A stretch of 64,000 nt of DNA from Monodelphis domestica (lineage: Eukaryota > Chordata > Mammalia > Didelphimorphia > Didelphidae), in the NCBI RefSeq assembly GCF_027887165.1, contig NC_077228.1, forward strand, positions 106,838,043-106,902,042, in the 5' to 3' direction. Positions 47,483 to 60,495 of the stretch are shown here, piece by piece; position 1 is the stretch's first letter; each line of letters begins with the position of its first letter. The translations under genes and the position numbers were made by a program. The notes under the pieces are model-generated. The model saw only the letters and a program-made list of their open reading frames with translations, was not told where the DNA came from and made no database searches.

Positions 47483-47536
47483 ATGTCTAATCAAGGAGAA
47501 GACTGCTACTTTTTTTTCTATTCTACATGTACCAAG
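47483..47536 (+). CDS. ZC3H11A: ZC3H11A coding exon 1 (start codon, zinc finger 1 first half)
   Basis: This exon encodes the N-terminus MSNQGEDCYFFFYSTCTK, nearly identical to the mammalian start MPNQGEDCYFFFYSTCTK. The start is fixed by that conserved N-terminus and by the donor GTAAAA at 47,537. It ends in phase 0 after 18 codons. It supplies the first two cysteines (residues 8 and 16) of CCCH finger 1, which is completed by the next exon. ZC3H11A is a nuclear RNA-binding protein associated with the TREX mRNA-export machinery and is needed for growth of several nuclear-replicating viruses (known for the human protein). Only the first 99 codons of roughly 800 lie in this window. Confidence 0.95.
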
Positions 47537-48827
47537 GTAAAAATTAAAAGTGCTTTTCTATAATTGATTTCATACATTGGATGAAATTCTCTTAATACTC
47601 TAATAGTTTTAATGTTTATGGTTCACTATTTATCTGTTTTATTTAGTTTTTCATGTTCTTCCTCTAGGAAATGTAAGATTTAAATTAATATCAGTAACTC
47701 CAAGTATTATATTGTATAAAGTTTATTAATAACTACTTGAGATAGAAAGAAAATAAACTAAATGAAATAGAAGTTCATCCCTAATTATCTAACAAAAATA
47801 AAACCATGTAAGTTCTCCTGCCTGCCCAAAGTCTGCTTCCACAGCTGTGATCAGGGGAAAAGAGAGAGAGGTGGGGATAACACACAAACTTTATCTCCAA
47901 AACATAAGGACATAATATAAGAGTGAAAGTAGGATGCTAAGATATAGAGTTTTGGGGAGCAGATCCTAATTACACAGAAAAAATAGTGTATAGTCAGGGA
48001 ATTTGTTCATTTTTTATATCTTTTTCTTCTTATAGTTTTGTAATAATAATTATATTTTTTATATTTTGTCAAGGATGCCTATTAAAGGTACATGACATTA
48101 AATAACATTGTTTTAAAAATAGTATGTATATGCTGATTTCAATTATATAAAGATGTGTGCATGAACATTAACATTTGGAAGATAATTTAAATTGTAAACA
48201 GTTAATGTTCATTGTCTTTTAATATAAAGTTGCTTAAAGTTATAACTGAAAAAAGTTCAAGGCACATGAAAAAGTCTCATTTTGCATAGTTTATACCATG
48301 ATTTTTATCCCTCAGCATTTCTGAAATGTTGGAGAACCCTGGCTGTAGGCTATTGACTTTGATTTTACCTGATTTTAATGTTATGTATATGTAACTGCCA
48401 CATTTCTGGGAGTGTGTAAATTAAGATTTTTATTCTAATTCTTTCCTTACCCAAATTCCCTGCTAACAGCTGAAGATATGTAGAGAGAAAAAGAGAGAGA
48501 CTGGGTGCTGGGAGGGCATCAGGGGGTGGGACAGGGTGGGATGGGGGGTAGTTAAGTATCTTTCTAAACAGCGCTTTTCTAGCTTCCTTCATTTTGATAT
48601 ATGTGCTGCTTGACTCTTATAATTACATTTCTGTGTCTTCATATGAAAGATTTCCTGTGTCCCTTTAATGACACAATGCTTATTAAAATTTCTAAATAAG
48701 GTATATAGTTCTCTTGTTTTAAACAAAGCTCAGTAGAGTTTTATCAGTTCAGTTTTGTCCATCCTAAATACACATACAGCCAATTATGCCAAGGTGGGCT
48801 TTGATTTCAAAATACTAACAATGTGTT
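47537..48827. other. Intron between coding exons 1 and 2, left part
   Basis: AT-rich. A short purine run lies at 48,485-48,505. No repeat body recognised until the SINE at 48.83 kb. Confidence 0.5.
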
Positions 48828-49005
48828 GAGGTAGCTAGGTGGCCTGATGGATAGAGCTCTAGGCTTGAAGTCCAGAGGATTTGGATTCAAATGTAGCCTC
48901 AGACACTTTCTAGCTGGCTGTATGACCCTGGGCATATTGCTTAATACCATTTGCCTAGCCCTTGCCCTTCTGTCTTAGAGTTGTTACTAAGAAAGTAAGG
49001 GTTTT
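48828..49005 (+). repeat. tRNA-derived SINE
   Basis: 'gaggtagctaggtggcctga' head, 'ttggattcaaatgtagcctc' body, 'aaagtaagggttttttaaaa' tail, followed by a short CA tract into which an LTR inserted. Confidence 0.85.
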
Positions 49006-49039
49006 TTAAAAACCACACACACGCACATGTATACACACA

Positions 49040-49935
49040 TGTGACAAGGGAATCACTTTAAAAGACTGATATATATTAATTTAAGGTCGCCAAGGAATTC
49101 AGCTATGTAATTCCTAAATGAAAAACTCAAGTCAGCCGTCAGCCTTTTTTGGAGTTTAATTACAATAGGAGCAAGAAAGGAATTAGAGATAGAGAGAAAG
49201 AAAAAGGGAGAGAAGGGAATAGGGCTTAAATACCCCTTCTGTTTAGGCTGGGCCAAAAGGCCCAAGCCCTTAGATAGCTGGGGCAAAGAAAAGAGATCAG
49301 TCCCTATCACTCACGTGACCAAAATGGAGAAACAGTCTCAGAGGCCCCCACCTTCAGCTTCCTTCAGCGCAAGCTTCTCCGAGTCCACCGCAATCACCCC
49401 GACCAAACTCCTCAACCCTCCTCAAGTCTCCAGACCCTCCTATCTTTTAAGGAAACCATCCAAGTTCCTCCTCTCAGTTCTCCCATCTACCAATCACTGT
49501 TCATCAATTTCCCTGTGCCAATGGAGGCTCTAGCTTAACCCAGGACCGCCCAGAGGTTTCTGGCTTTTTCACATGTCTGTTGAAGGTCATATTTTCAAAT
49601 GATTAAATCTTTGATCTAGGCTGCAGCCCTTACTCAATCATGTTAGGACTGAATAGGGTGGAGATTTATTCCAAGTATCTCCATTGTATCAATTCTAAAA
49701 TCAATCATGATTCAAAGAAATTCCTGTTCTATGCTTAAGCATAGGTCAAAGTCCTTTCCATTGTTCAGCAAAAGGTTTCTGTCCTAAAGTAATCTGAAGA
49801 AGGGAAGAGAAGGAACCTCCCATGCCAATGGGGTTCCCATTCCAATAGACTATCAGTAAGAAATTTTCCAAGTATGAAATATCCCAATGGTGAAATTTCC
49901 AACATTTATAAGTCTAAGGAATTTTGAGGTTTACA
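49040..49935 (-). mobile_element. Solo LTR, family D, with 4-bp target duplication
   Basis: An 896-base element with TGTGACAAGG...GAGGTTTACA ends, flanked by CACA at 49,036-49,039 and 49,936-49,939. Because the target is a CA tract, the duplication is less decisive than at 44.48 kb. Antisense to ZC3H11A. Confidence 0.88.
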
Positions 49936-50347
49936 CACATAAACTTACAATATGTGCTGTCTATGTAATAGAACATATGAATGGGCATATGAATGGTCTG
50001 GCATTTAGCCATTTTTATTTTATATCAGGAATTGGCTTTACTTGTAAGTAGAACAGGTTGAAATTAAGCTACCATTTATATATTTTTCAACTTTAATACT
50101 CACTATTTGTATTTTATTTTACTCTGAATCTATACTTACATTTTTTGGCCTTAAATGAAATAAATAACAATAACTGCAAGAAATATCTGTAAGAAATCTT
50201 TGAGAAGTAGAACCTGTTTCCCTTAGATTAATCCTACTTCCTTTGAACTTTTCAATCTTGACTTATCTCTTTTTCCTGTTAAGTACTTATCATTGATCTA
50301 CAAAATTTTACATTTATGTAAAATTATGTATGTGCGTCAGGTCATAA

Positions 50348-50518
<171 letters not shown>

Positions 50519-50856
50519 TAATCAGTAGTCTGAGGTAAGAAACAATGGGTAGTAGGACAATTAAAATTTTTAATTTATTTGTTTTGTGTAGTTTGATGAT
50601 TAGGAAAGGCAGTGGATAAACTGACATGCCTTTTTATAAGTAGGTTACCCTGTGTTGTGAAAGCTTACTTCCCAAAGGCCTCAGGAGCAAGGAAAATAAA
50701 CATCAGATCCTCAGTTGGGGCACTGAATTTCTGTGGTCTTGAAGCAAGAACCAATTAAATACTTGTTATTATCATCATCTATAAAATAGCAATGATGATA
50801 ACACTAATTAGGCAATTTTATAAGAATTTCTCATGTGTATTTACAGGTAAAAGTTT

Positions 50857-50859
<3 letters not shown>

Positions 50860-50893
<34 letters not shown>
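50860..50893. repeat. (GT)n microsatellite
   Basis: Seventeen GT units inside the intron. Confidence 0.98.
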
Positions 50894-50896
<3 letters not shown>

Positions 50897-51074
50897 TGAG
50901 AGGAGCTTTGTTAAAAGCTCTTTTGAAATTTCTACTGTTATGGTAATGACCTGGAAGCTTAGGCCTTGGACTGGTTTTTTGTTGTTGTTTTTGTATCACC
51001 ATGGGGAAGCCAAGTGAAGAATTGTTTTCTATCTGTGTAGATCAAGTCTTCTGCACTTTATAGTTTTAGGAGAT

Positions 51075-51182
51075 ACCCCCAGTACACTAAGAGGTTAAGC
51101 AGCTTGCCCAGGATCATATAGCTAGCAAGTGGCAGAACTGGAATTCTAATTCCAATCCTGTGGTTTCAAATCCAGCACCAAT
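51075..51182 (-). repeat. MIR-like fragment
   Basis: 'gcttgcccaggatcatatag' and 'aagtggcagaactggaattc' are MIR core and tail. A SINE inserted at its end. Confidence 0.65.
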
Positions 51183-51186
51183 TTTT

Positions 51187-51367
51187 TTTAACCCTTGCCT
51201 TTTGTCTTAGAATTGATATTAAGGATCAGTTCCAAGGCATAAGAGAGACAAAAAGTTAGGCATTTGGGGGTTAGGTGACTTGCCCAAGGTCACAAAACCA
51301 GGAAATGTCTGAGATCAGATCTGAACCCAGGACCTGGCTTTCTATCCATTGAGCCACCCAGCTGCCC
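51187..51367 (-). repeat. tRNA-derived SINE with target duplication
   Basis: Antisense body between CCAGCAC copies at about 51,173-51,179 and 51,368-51,374. Confidence 0.85.
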
Positions 51368-51593
51368 CCAGCACTATTTTTTAAAACTAAATTTTGTTTT
51401 CAGTTCCAAATTCTCTACTACCTCCTCTATCCATTGAGAAAGCAATTAAAATATGGATAGTCATGAAAAACACATTTCACCATTAGCCAAAGAGAGGAAG
51501 GGAGAAAAGATGCTTCAGTCTGTGCTCTGAATCTATCAGCTCTCTGTCTGAAGGTTTAAAGTATGTTTTATCATGAGCTTTTTGGATTGTAGT

Positions 51594-52153
51594 TGTTATG
51601 GGTGTGGAAGGATACCCTTGGGTTCGGGAAGGATGCCTTTTACAAGCATGCAATGACTCCAAAACTTATCTTAAAACAAAAAGAGATTTATTAATTTAGA
51701 AAGTAATGTTGAGAGTGGCCAGGAGGATAGTAAGGTAGAACAGCAAGATGGGGAGCAGTTCCCTGGGAGGATAGCATGAAAGGAAAGGCTGTTCCCCCAA
51801 GAGGACAGCATGGATGGAGAGGCTGTCCCCCAGACGACATCAGTTCTGGGGATTTTATACATTCTTCACAACAGTTAGTCACTCAGGCATGAGGTGGGGT
51901 GATCATACTGGGGTCTGCCTGGGGACATAAAGATTCCTTAGTTTAGGGGACAAGCAGATGTCTGATAGGATCGAGGTGTGGTCTGCAGGTGCATCTTTCT
52001 GACCATCTAGAGGATGATCAGAGGGAGATAGTCATCTCAGGACCCTAGGTGGGGTCATTGGGTGTTTTTAGGCTCAGAGTTAGAAAAACAACAAGGGAGT
52101 TAGTTTCCTTCACAATAGTTAGCTTGGGTTTCTGGGGTACAGTGCCCATGTCA
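51594..52153 (-). mobile_element. Solo LTR, family B, with target duplication
   Basis: A 560-base element, TGTTATGGGTG...CATGTCA on the + strand, flanked by GTAGT at 51,589-51,593 and 52,154-52,158. L1 3'UTR continues across it. TTTATT at 51,687-51,692 is its antisense polyadenylation signal. Same family as 21,049-21,626. Confidence 0.9.
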
Positions 52154-52324
52154 GTAGTTAGTCATTATTGTTGATCAGAGTTCCTAAGTCTTACAAAATT
52201 AATTATCTTTACAAGGATTTTGTTAATTTATATATTTAAGTTGTTCTCCTGTTTCTGCTCACTTCACTTTGTATTAATTAGTATAATTCTTCCCAGGTTC
52301 TTTTGATTCCATCCCCTTCTCTTG

Positions 52325-53078
52325 TTTTTTGTTTTTGTTTTTTAACCCCTGCCTTCTGTTTTAGAATCAATACTGTGTATTGGTTCTAAGGCAGAAGAAT
52401 GCTGTAGGTGGCCAGCAGTTACAAAATATTCTAATTTGGGTTGAAGGGTTTAAAGATTAAGGAAGGGAGGACATAAAGAGGGAAAGGAGGCACAAAGATG
52501 CAGGATTCATCAGCATAGCATTCAGCCTGTTCGGTTGCTCCTCTGATGGAATGAGAGCAGGGAACTACAGGTGAATACAATTTTTATTGAAATTCCAAGG
52601 AATGGGGGGAGATAGTTAATTAAACATGTGACATGGTAGAGAATTTAACATATGTTGCTTGATAAACAACAAGATGAAAGAGAAGGAGGCTAAGACAATA
52701 TAGTGGCTAACGCCCAACCCAGAGGTTCATTTGACCTTTGGACTGCAGGTGTGGGGGGAGTGGTCAGAATACTGTAAGATTTGAGTCTCTATACAATGCA
52801 AGGATCCAGAAGTCAATTATGTGAAATATTAGAAATACATTCATAAGTCTGGTATATGAGGAATTTGCTTATAAGAGTCAGCTTTTGAATACATCTTTAA
52901 TACTTTCAAGATTTGTTTATACCTAGAACCCTACAAATGGTAAGGGCTAGGTAATGGGGGTTAAGTGACTTACCAAGGGTCACACAACTAGGTATCTGAA
53001 GCTAGAATTGAACCCAGGACTTCCCATCTCTGGACCTGGCTCTCAAACAACTGAGCCACCCAGCTGCACCACCACCCC
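52325..53078 (-). repeat. tRNA-derived SINE split by an LTR
   Basis: SINE tail and body pieces at 52,325-52,402 ('gtattggttctaaggcagaa') and 52,941-53,078 ('taagggctaggtaatggggg' to 'gagccacccagctgcacc') join exactly when the LTR is removed. Confidence 0.9.
52403..52935 (-). mobile_element. Solo LTR, family C, with 5-bp target duplication
   Basis: A 533-base element, TGTAGGTGGCC...GAACCCTACA, flanked by AATGC (52,398-52,402) and AATGG (52,936-52,940), one base apart. Same family as 21,739-23,365, but without the nested family D LTR. Confidence 0.9.
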
Positions 53079-53379
53079 TGTCATCATTTCTTAATAGAAG
53101 AATAATATTCTCTCACATTCATATTCCACAACTTATTCAGCTATTCTGTTCTAATACTATTTTCACATATACCATCCTGCCTCTTCTAATTCATAGTCAG
53201 AAAGAACAGATAAGGAAATTGTTATAGAAATAGTAATTCAATCAGATGGTATCAGAATTGGTCATATAGCTAAACTCAAAGTGGTTGTAAAGAGTTCACT
53301 TTAACCTGGCAGGAAGTCTCCATAGGAGTACCTTAGGAATATCTGTTTGTGCCTTTGCCATTTATAAATGAATAAATCT

Positions 53380-54350
<971 letters not shown>

Positions 54351-54479
54351 TAATTTCACATATTTCTAGTCACTGTTTTCTGTTTCTGATTTCTTTTTGT
54401 ACCCACAAAGACTTTCAAAATAATCTTAAATTTTTCAACTATAGCCTGATTCCAATCCAACAAACACCTAGTTAGCATC

Positions 54480-55546
54480 TACTGTGTGCCTGCCAAAACA
54501 AAGCCAGAAACTATATGAATTTAATTATACTGATAAAGTCAGATCTAAACTGAAATTTATTAAAATAGAAAAATATTAATTGCTGTTGAATGGGTCAAGC
54601 AAATTTAATAAAAATGATAATTTTATCTAAACCAATCTTTTTATTCAGTGCCATACAAATCAAACTGCCCTAAAATTATCTTACAGAGCTCAAAAATATA
54701 ATATCAAAATTCATAGGTCAAGAATATCAAGGGACGCAATAAAAAAAATGTGAAGGAGGTCTAGAAGTACCAAATCTCAAATTGTATCACAAAGCAGTAA
54801 TCATCAAAACAATGATACCGACTAAGAAATTAATGGAATAGATTAGGTACACAAAACCTAGTAATAAATGACCATAGTGATTTAGTGTTTGATAAATCAA
54901 AAGATTCAACCTTTTGGGACAAGAATTCACTCTTTTGACAAAAACTTTTGAGAAAATCAGAAAATGATATGGCAGAGATTAGGACTAAACCAAAATCTCA
55001 CATTGTATCCCAAGATAAGGTCAACAAGATACATGATCCAAATATAAAGGATGATACTATAAACAAATTAAAGGAACATTGAATAGCCTGCCTATCCGAT
55101 CTATAAATAAGGGAAGGATTTACAAGAAATAGAGAGCATTGTAAAATGGATAATTTTGATAAATATTAAATTAAGAAGGTTTTACACAAACAAAACAAGT
55201 GCAACCAAGATTAGAAGGAAAGCAGAAAGCTGAGGGGAAATTTTGTAGAGTCAAGTATCTGATAAAGAACTAATTTCTCAACTACATAGAGAGTAAGTCA
55301 AATATATTTTTTAAGTCATTTTCCAATTGATAAACTATCAAAGGGTATAAACAAGAAGTTTCAAAGCCATCTGTAGTCATATAAAAATCCTCTCAATCAC
55401 TGTTAGAGAAGTTAAAGTTAAAATAAATCTGAGATACCACCTCATACCTATCAGATTGGTTAATATGACAGAAAAGGAAAATGATAAATGTTGGAAGGGA
55501 TGTGGGAAATAAATGTGGGAAAATTGCAGCAATTCTACATTGCTAG
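54480..55546 (+). mobile_element. L1 ORF2 3' part, sense, cut by an LTR
   Basis: 'ggtcaagaatatcaaggga', 'ctagaagtaccaaatctcaa' and 'ggaagggatgtgggaaata' are successive L1 ORF2 blocks, decayed. It stops abruptly at 55,546 where an LTR begins. Its continuation is not in the window. Confidence 0.75.
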
Positions 55547-56496
55547 TGCTGCGGTCAGGGTCCAGCCCCACTTGCGACTCCAGGGTTCCCGACTGGTGGC
55601 GAACGATCAGTCAAAATAAATAACATAAAATAAATAACAGACGGAAGATAGCTTAAACTGCTTTGCATCTGATAGCTGCTCCGACATTCCTAGGCTTGGG
55701 ATTTATTTTATATCCATATTCTTGGCTTGCAGGTATACAAAATCAAAGAGATAATTAGAAAAGTGATACATTGACTTTTAACAAGTCACTTGATTAACAT
55801 TCCATATTTTTGTATTGTGATTACAGACAGAATAAAGGTTGCACACAAGATAAATGATTTCGTCACAGGTGGCTTACTAGGGAGTTTGAGTTACTGATTT
55901 GTGTAATTGAGTCACTGAGGCATATTGAAGCTTAGTGTACCTGTACTGTACCTGTACCTATTGTATGGGCCTCTATGATTGATTTGTGTGCTGGCTTCAT
56001 GAGAAAGTTTTGGGCTTGGCCTATAGATGCAGTTTTGCTGGGAATTATGTACCTAAGTAAAAGTTAACCCACAGTAGTCTTTTTGGGATTGGGTTTGAGG
56101 GTCTGATCTTTTGGTGATGTTTTAGGGAATTAGGGTACAGGTGTTTTGCTCTTGCATTATTTCTTTTGAGACTAGGGGGAATAATAATCATGTCAATTCA
56201 TAGTAGGGGGCATTGATGAAAGAAGTCATGCAAAGGGGATAAAGTGTGTAGTCACATCTCACCAAGGAGAAAAGTGAGAGAACTCTTATACCTATACCTA
56301 AGATCCCAATCCTAACTAAAAATTTCTAAAAAAAAACAATCCTAAATCTATCTGCCTTCAAGGGCAGCTTCTTCTACCAGGGCCAAGCCCATGCCTAAAC
56401 TCTACACTATCTAATAATTTGCCCACTATCTAACTACCTGCCTAAGCTAATCACTAGTAAGGCCTTAAAATCCATTTCTCTATGAAAAAAACTGCG

Positions 56497-56540
<44 letters not shown>

Positions 56541-56780
56541 AGGGAGAGGGAGAGGGAGAGGGAGAGGGAGAGGGAGAGGTAGGGAGGGAGGGAGGGAGGG
56601 AAGGAGGGAGGGAGGGAGGGAGGGAGGGAAGGAAAGAGAAAGGAAGAGCGCATGAGCCACACACTCCTCTGTAAAGATTAAAAATTCGGCCCAGGTGAGA
56701 TTACAAGGCATTTTGGGGAAGTGGAGCAAGGAATTCTGGGGATTGAAGTCCTGGATTCAAGTCTATTTTTACATTCCACC
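55547..56780 (-). mobile_element. LTR of an endogenous retrovirus, about 1.2 kb
   Basis: The + strand begins TGCTGCGGTCAGGGTCCAGC (the reverse of an LTR end), with antisense polyadenylation signals near 55,615 and 55,700. It runs through a GA-rich tract to a start near TGGTGGAATGTAAAAATAG. The right end is approximate. Fossil; solo or the 3' LTR of a decayed provirus extending right. Confidence 0.7.
56498..56640. repeat. (GA)n-(GGGAGA)n-(GGGA)n compound repeat
   Basis: Purine tract of three unit types inside the LTR. The Pro-Ser-Leu ORFs on the minus strand are artefacts. Confidence 0.97.
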
Positions 56781-58930
56781 ATTTGATCCTCTGGGGAGAA
56801 GGACTTCCCCAAAGGATCATAAAACATAATCAACTTAAACATTACAACAATTTGAGGATAAGAGAAAAAAAAGAACAAAACCAATAACTGCTGAACGCAT
56901 TGACAAAAAGCCAGTTAGGGGGTAGTCCCTGTTGGCATGAGAGTATACATACAAATAAATGTTCAATCAACTACACCCAAAGTTCATTTTTGTGTAGTTT
57001 GTGGTCTGGAGGCTTTTTCATGGTGTCTTCTCCAACAGTTCAGTTTCTGGATTCAGAGAAGTAGCACCTTTCTTTACCTAAAATTCTTCTCAAAAGGAAT
57101 TTTAAATTTTGCAATTAAAAATAATATTTTTTACATTCCCTTGTTAAGAGGGTGATTGAAAAAGAAAAAGAAAATAAAACACAGGTTCACTTAGGGATGC
57201 ATGGCTGAGGTATGAGGTATATGAATTAATTGGTAAGAGAAGTGAAAAGACATCAGAAAATCCAAATAAAAAAGAAAAATTTCTGGATGAAAATATAGAT
57301 TATCAAAGTCTTATGTGTAAAAATTCCAAGTAAAAGAAAAATAAATCTATAACAGGTCCTTGAATCAGGGCCCAATCAAAATGATCTAAGCAATGATGCA
57401 TTTACCCAGTCAATAGCCAGGACTACAGAAAGTTACCACAGTATGAAAGGCAGAAAAGGGACCAGATTATAGAAGCCAAGGTTTTGGGGATACTCATCTG
57501 TATTTTCAGAGTGAGTGTGGACATAAGGAAAGCCTATGTCTAGCATGTTAAACACAGTAACCTCGAGTCTTCACACAAGGTTCAAGACCTTTGTATTGGC
57601 TTAGAAGTGCATCAATATATCCTGGATTGGCTTTTCTTTGGCTCTGTTGTGTATATCTTGTCCTGGAATCAGACAGAATCATTAAGCAAAGTCCCATAAT
57701 CTTTTAAAATAATTAGTGGCATCGTTTTTATAGTCACAAGCTTTTGGGGTATGCAGTGACAAATGTATTTTAAACTTATAGTACTGAAAAATCAAAAAGT
57801 TAAAGAAAATCTTAATGCTGGTGACATGTGCTTGAAATATAAAAAGAAGAGAAAAAATAAAAAAATACTGAAAAAGTATATTGCACATGCAAGAAAAATA
57901 TAATAATAAAGGTGTAAAAATTCAAAAATGTAGCTTATAATCATTGACACTGTGTCGGCTAAGGAAATATAGCATACAAGGCTTTCTCACCAAAAATGAG
58001 ATCCATTTCCTCTTCATCTGGCCATGATCACTGTGACTTAGAAGGCAAATGAATTGAGCAAGGTAACATTTTTCATTTTTAAAGAATAGTAGTACAAATA
58101 TGTGGTATCAATAGCCTAATTAATTACAATAGCAAACAAACACACATATCATATTTCACATAAGTTGCTGTATGGCATTTTTTTAAAACCTATGAATTGA
58201 TGAATATTTGTCACAAGTTTTTTACAAACGTAGCAATCTTTCAACCTTGGTATTTAGAAATCTTTTTTAAACAAAGTAAAACTCATCTTGGGTTAAGAAC
58301 ATAATCAAGAAATCTATATATCATTCTGGTGGAAGTAAAATAGTGAGATGAAGAGTATAAATGAGAGGTGATCCTTTTTTGGAGGCTTATTTAGGGGTAC
58401 AAATGCCCTGAGATTAACTGCCCAACTTCCATTCACATATTTAGAAATGCGGGGGTTATAATTGTATTTCACTTCAGCTATGGGCCTTACCTCATGGTAG
58501 GGGCAGGCAAAAATAACCAGAGATTGTTTTTAAAAAAACCGTTAAAATCAATTGAGATATTTAGCACATTAAATTTTCCAAAGATTGCTATAGCAATTGT
58601 AACTAGTTCTGAAGAAGTCCATTTATCCTCTATGTGACAATTTATAAAGGCAAAAATAGAAAGGCTGTTTTTTCATATATGGGCTTATTCAGTAATATTT
58701 GTTCAGCACAGTTATAGGGGGAAAACAACAGAATTTTAAAACTCAGTACATTAAATGAACAGTATAACAAAATAATATTGAATCCAGTAATATATGAACT
58801 TAAAATCACAAAGTTATATTTTAAGCAAAACAATCAGGAAAATGCAATAGAATACAGAGATTTGTATAAACCATTGGAGTCTGAAATGCCTTAAAAATCA
58901 TAACTTCCAGTCTTTAAAGTTCCTTGGGTT
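56781..58930 (-). other. Possible decayed internal region of a retroviral fossil
   Basis: AT-rich, no SINE or L1 recognised and no open frame of note. Its place next to the LTR suggests decayed provirus interior, but I see no diagnostic motif. Confidence 0.3.
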
Positions 58931-58944
58931 ATTATCCATATAAA

Positions 58945-59100
58945 TTCCTATTGTTGGAAGGCAGAGTGGTAAGGGCTAAGCAATGGGGGTTAAGGGACCC
59001 ATCCAGGGCCCCACAGCTGGGGAGTATCTGAGGCCAGATTTTAACCCAGGACCGCATGTCTTTAGGCCTGGCTCTCAGTTCGCTGAGCCACCCATTTGCA
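58945..59100 (-). repeat. tRNA-derived SINE
   Basis: 'aagggctaagcaatgggggt', 'ttaacccaggaccgc' and 'gctgagccacccatttgc' give the antisense body. It is GC-richer and cleaner than the sequence around it. Confidence 0.87.
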
Positions 59101-59731
59101 ACTTCAAAGTTGAATCTTTGGGCTGAATCTTTCTTCTGGCACGCAGGTGAAATCAATGAAATTACCAGAACAGTCAAACGGTATCCTTTTAAATAGCCCA
59201 TTGCTTTTAAGTTCCTGTTTGGAAAAGTCTGTTTCTTCTCCTCTCCCTTTTCTCTCCCTTCCTACACTCCGATCCCCCCATGTGGTCAATACCCCTGTTA
59301 CCAGCTGGTAGAAATGAGTCCTGAGTGATGAGCAGATCTGCTCCAAGGATCTGGGTGATGAGCTGGCTGGGGTCGTGCTTGTGGGTCTGGGACAGAGAAA
59401 CAGGCAGGCAGCGGCCAGCGGATGGCTGCAGGCAGGAACACAGGTAGGCAGGGCCAGGAGATTGGGCACCAGGTGAGAGGCCATGAGCGATAGGAAATCA
59501 GGCAAGCAGGGCCAGAAGCCAGAGTGGGCAGCCAGGGTGGGCAGGTGAGCTGCAATCTGCAAACACGTCTAGAGCCTGGAGCAAGGGCTGCAGACAAGGA
59601 CGCACGCAGGCAGGGAGAAGCGTGGCTTAAAAAAAATGTCTAGGCAGTAGCTATTAAAGGCTGAACTAAAGATCAGTAAAAGAATCAGAAGATTGAGAGT
59701 ATTTCATTTTCCCGAAGTGGTTACGCCAAAT
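59101..59731 (-). other. Sequence beside the 59.7-kb LTR, leader-like
   Basis: Directly after the LTR end (minus direction) comes ATTTGGCGTAACCACTTCGG, at 59,730-59,711. TGG two or three bases after an LTR end is how a primer-binding site looks, so this LTR might be the 5' LTR of a second element. Downstream lies GC-rich, Ala/Pro/Leu-coding sequence without a recognisable domain. Uncertain. Confidence 0.35.
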
Positions 59732-60495
59732 TGTAAAGATTAAAAACTTGGGGAACCGAGGCAGGTAGAAATTAGTTTCTCTCTGCAAGGAGTATTATAT
59801 TTTTATGAGGTTTATTAAAGGTTAAGGATTAAAGAAAATACAGAATAAGAAAGCACATGCGTAGGCCAGAGAGGCCTAGTGTAATATTTATTGGGAAAGG
59901 AAATAGGATTGGGAAAAATGGGGATAAATGGGAAATAATGGGAGGTTTGTATAGGGGTAAGGAGGAGTTAAGAGGAGAGAGGGAACACTGTTTGGTGAAG
60001 CAGGGGAGGGAGATGCCCCCTGCTGAGAGGAAACCACAGGGGTCCAAAGAGGTCTGTTTGTCTTTGAATGACTGATGAAGTTCAGCTCCCTCTATGATCA
60101 GTAAAGATAGTCCACTTATCTGACTGCGTATTCAAATAATATAATGTTTAATAACTAGTTGGGATTGGAGTTTTTTCTTAGTTTCAAACCTGAGGCCAGG
60201 CCCCAGAGGCTGGCGGAGAGTTTGTCCCACTCCCGTCTACTCTCGTTGTTCTAATTCAGAATCTTAGCAGTATACAGAAAGCAAACAAGAACAATTCTAA
60301 CCTTTAGAAGCCTGTGTCTTTGGGCTGAACCAAGAAGAGCATGCTACTCCAGACTGGACTGAACAAGCTCCTCTCTCCTCCAATACCTGGAAGCAAGACC
60401 ACCCCCACAGGAAGGAAGTGCTAGTCACAAGACCCAACTGCCACTCCCAGTTTGCCCCTTCCCCCACAAATTGTCAGTCTTGTTTCCTTTCCACA
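59732..60495 (-). mobile_element. Retroviral LTR, 764 bases, antisense
   Basis: On the minus strand it starts TGTGGAAAGGAAACAAGAC, right after a polypurine tract AAAAAAAGGGGACAAT (60,511-60,496), and ends TTTTTAATCTTTACA. Signals CCAATAAATATTAC and TAATAAACC lie near its end. The purine tract marks it as the 3' LTR of the provirus fossil to its right. Confidence 0.78.

Larger units (their letters stand above)
51370..53150 (-). mobile_element. L1 3' end, antisense, host of the second nested stack
   Basis: 3'UTR pieces appear in order at about 51,370-51,593, 52,154-52,324 and 53,079-53,150 ('ctcctgtttctgctcacttc' and 'tattccacaacttattcagc' fix the register). The gaps hold a family B LTR and a SINE that itself holds a family C LTR. 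Confidence 0.8.

Noticed and set aside
56434-56729. Pro-Ser-Leu-rich minus-strand ORFs
   Set aside because: They come from the GA/GGGAGA/GGGA tract inside an LTR.
59104-59562. A 152-codon Pro/Ala/Leu-rich minus-strand ORF
   Set aside because: No domain recognised; it lies in leader-like sequence beside an LTR and probably stays open because of its GC content.
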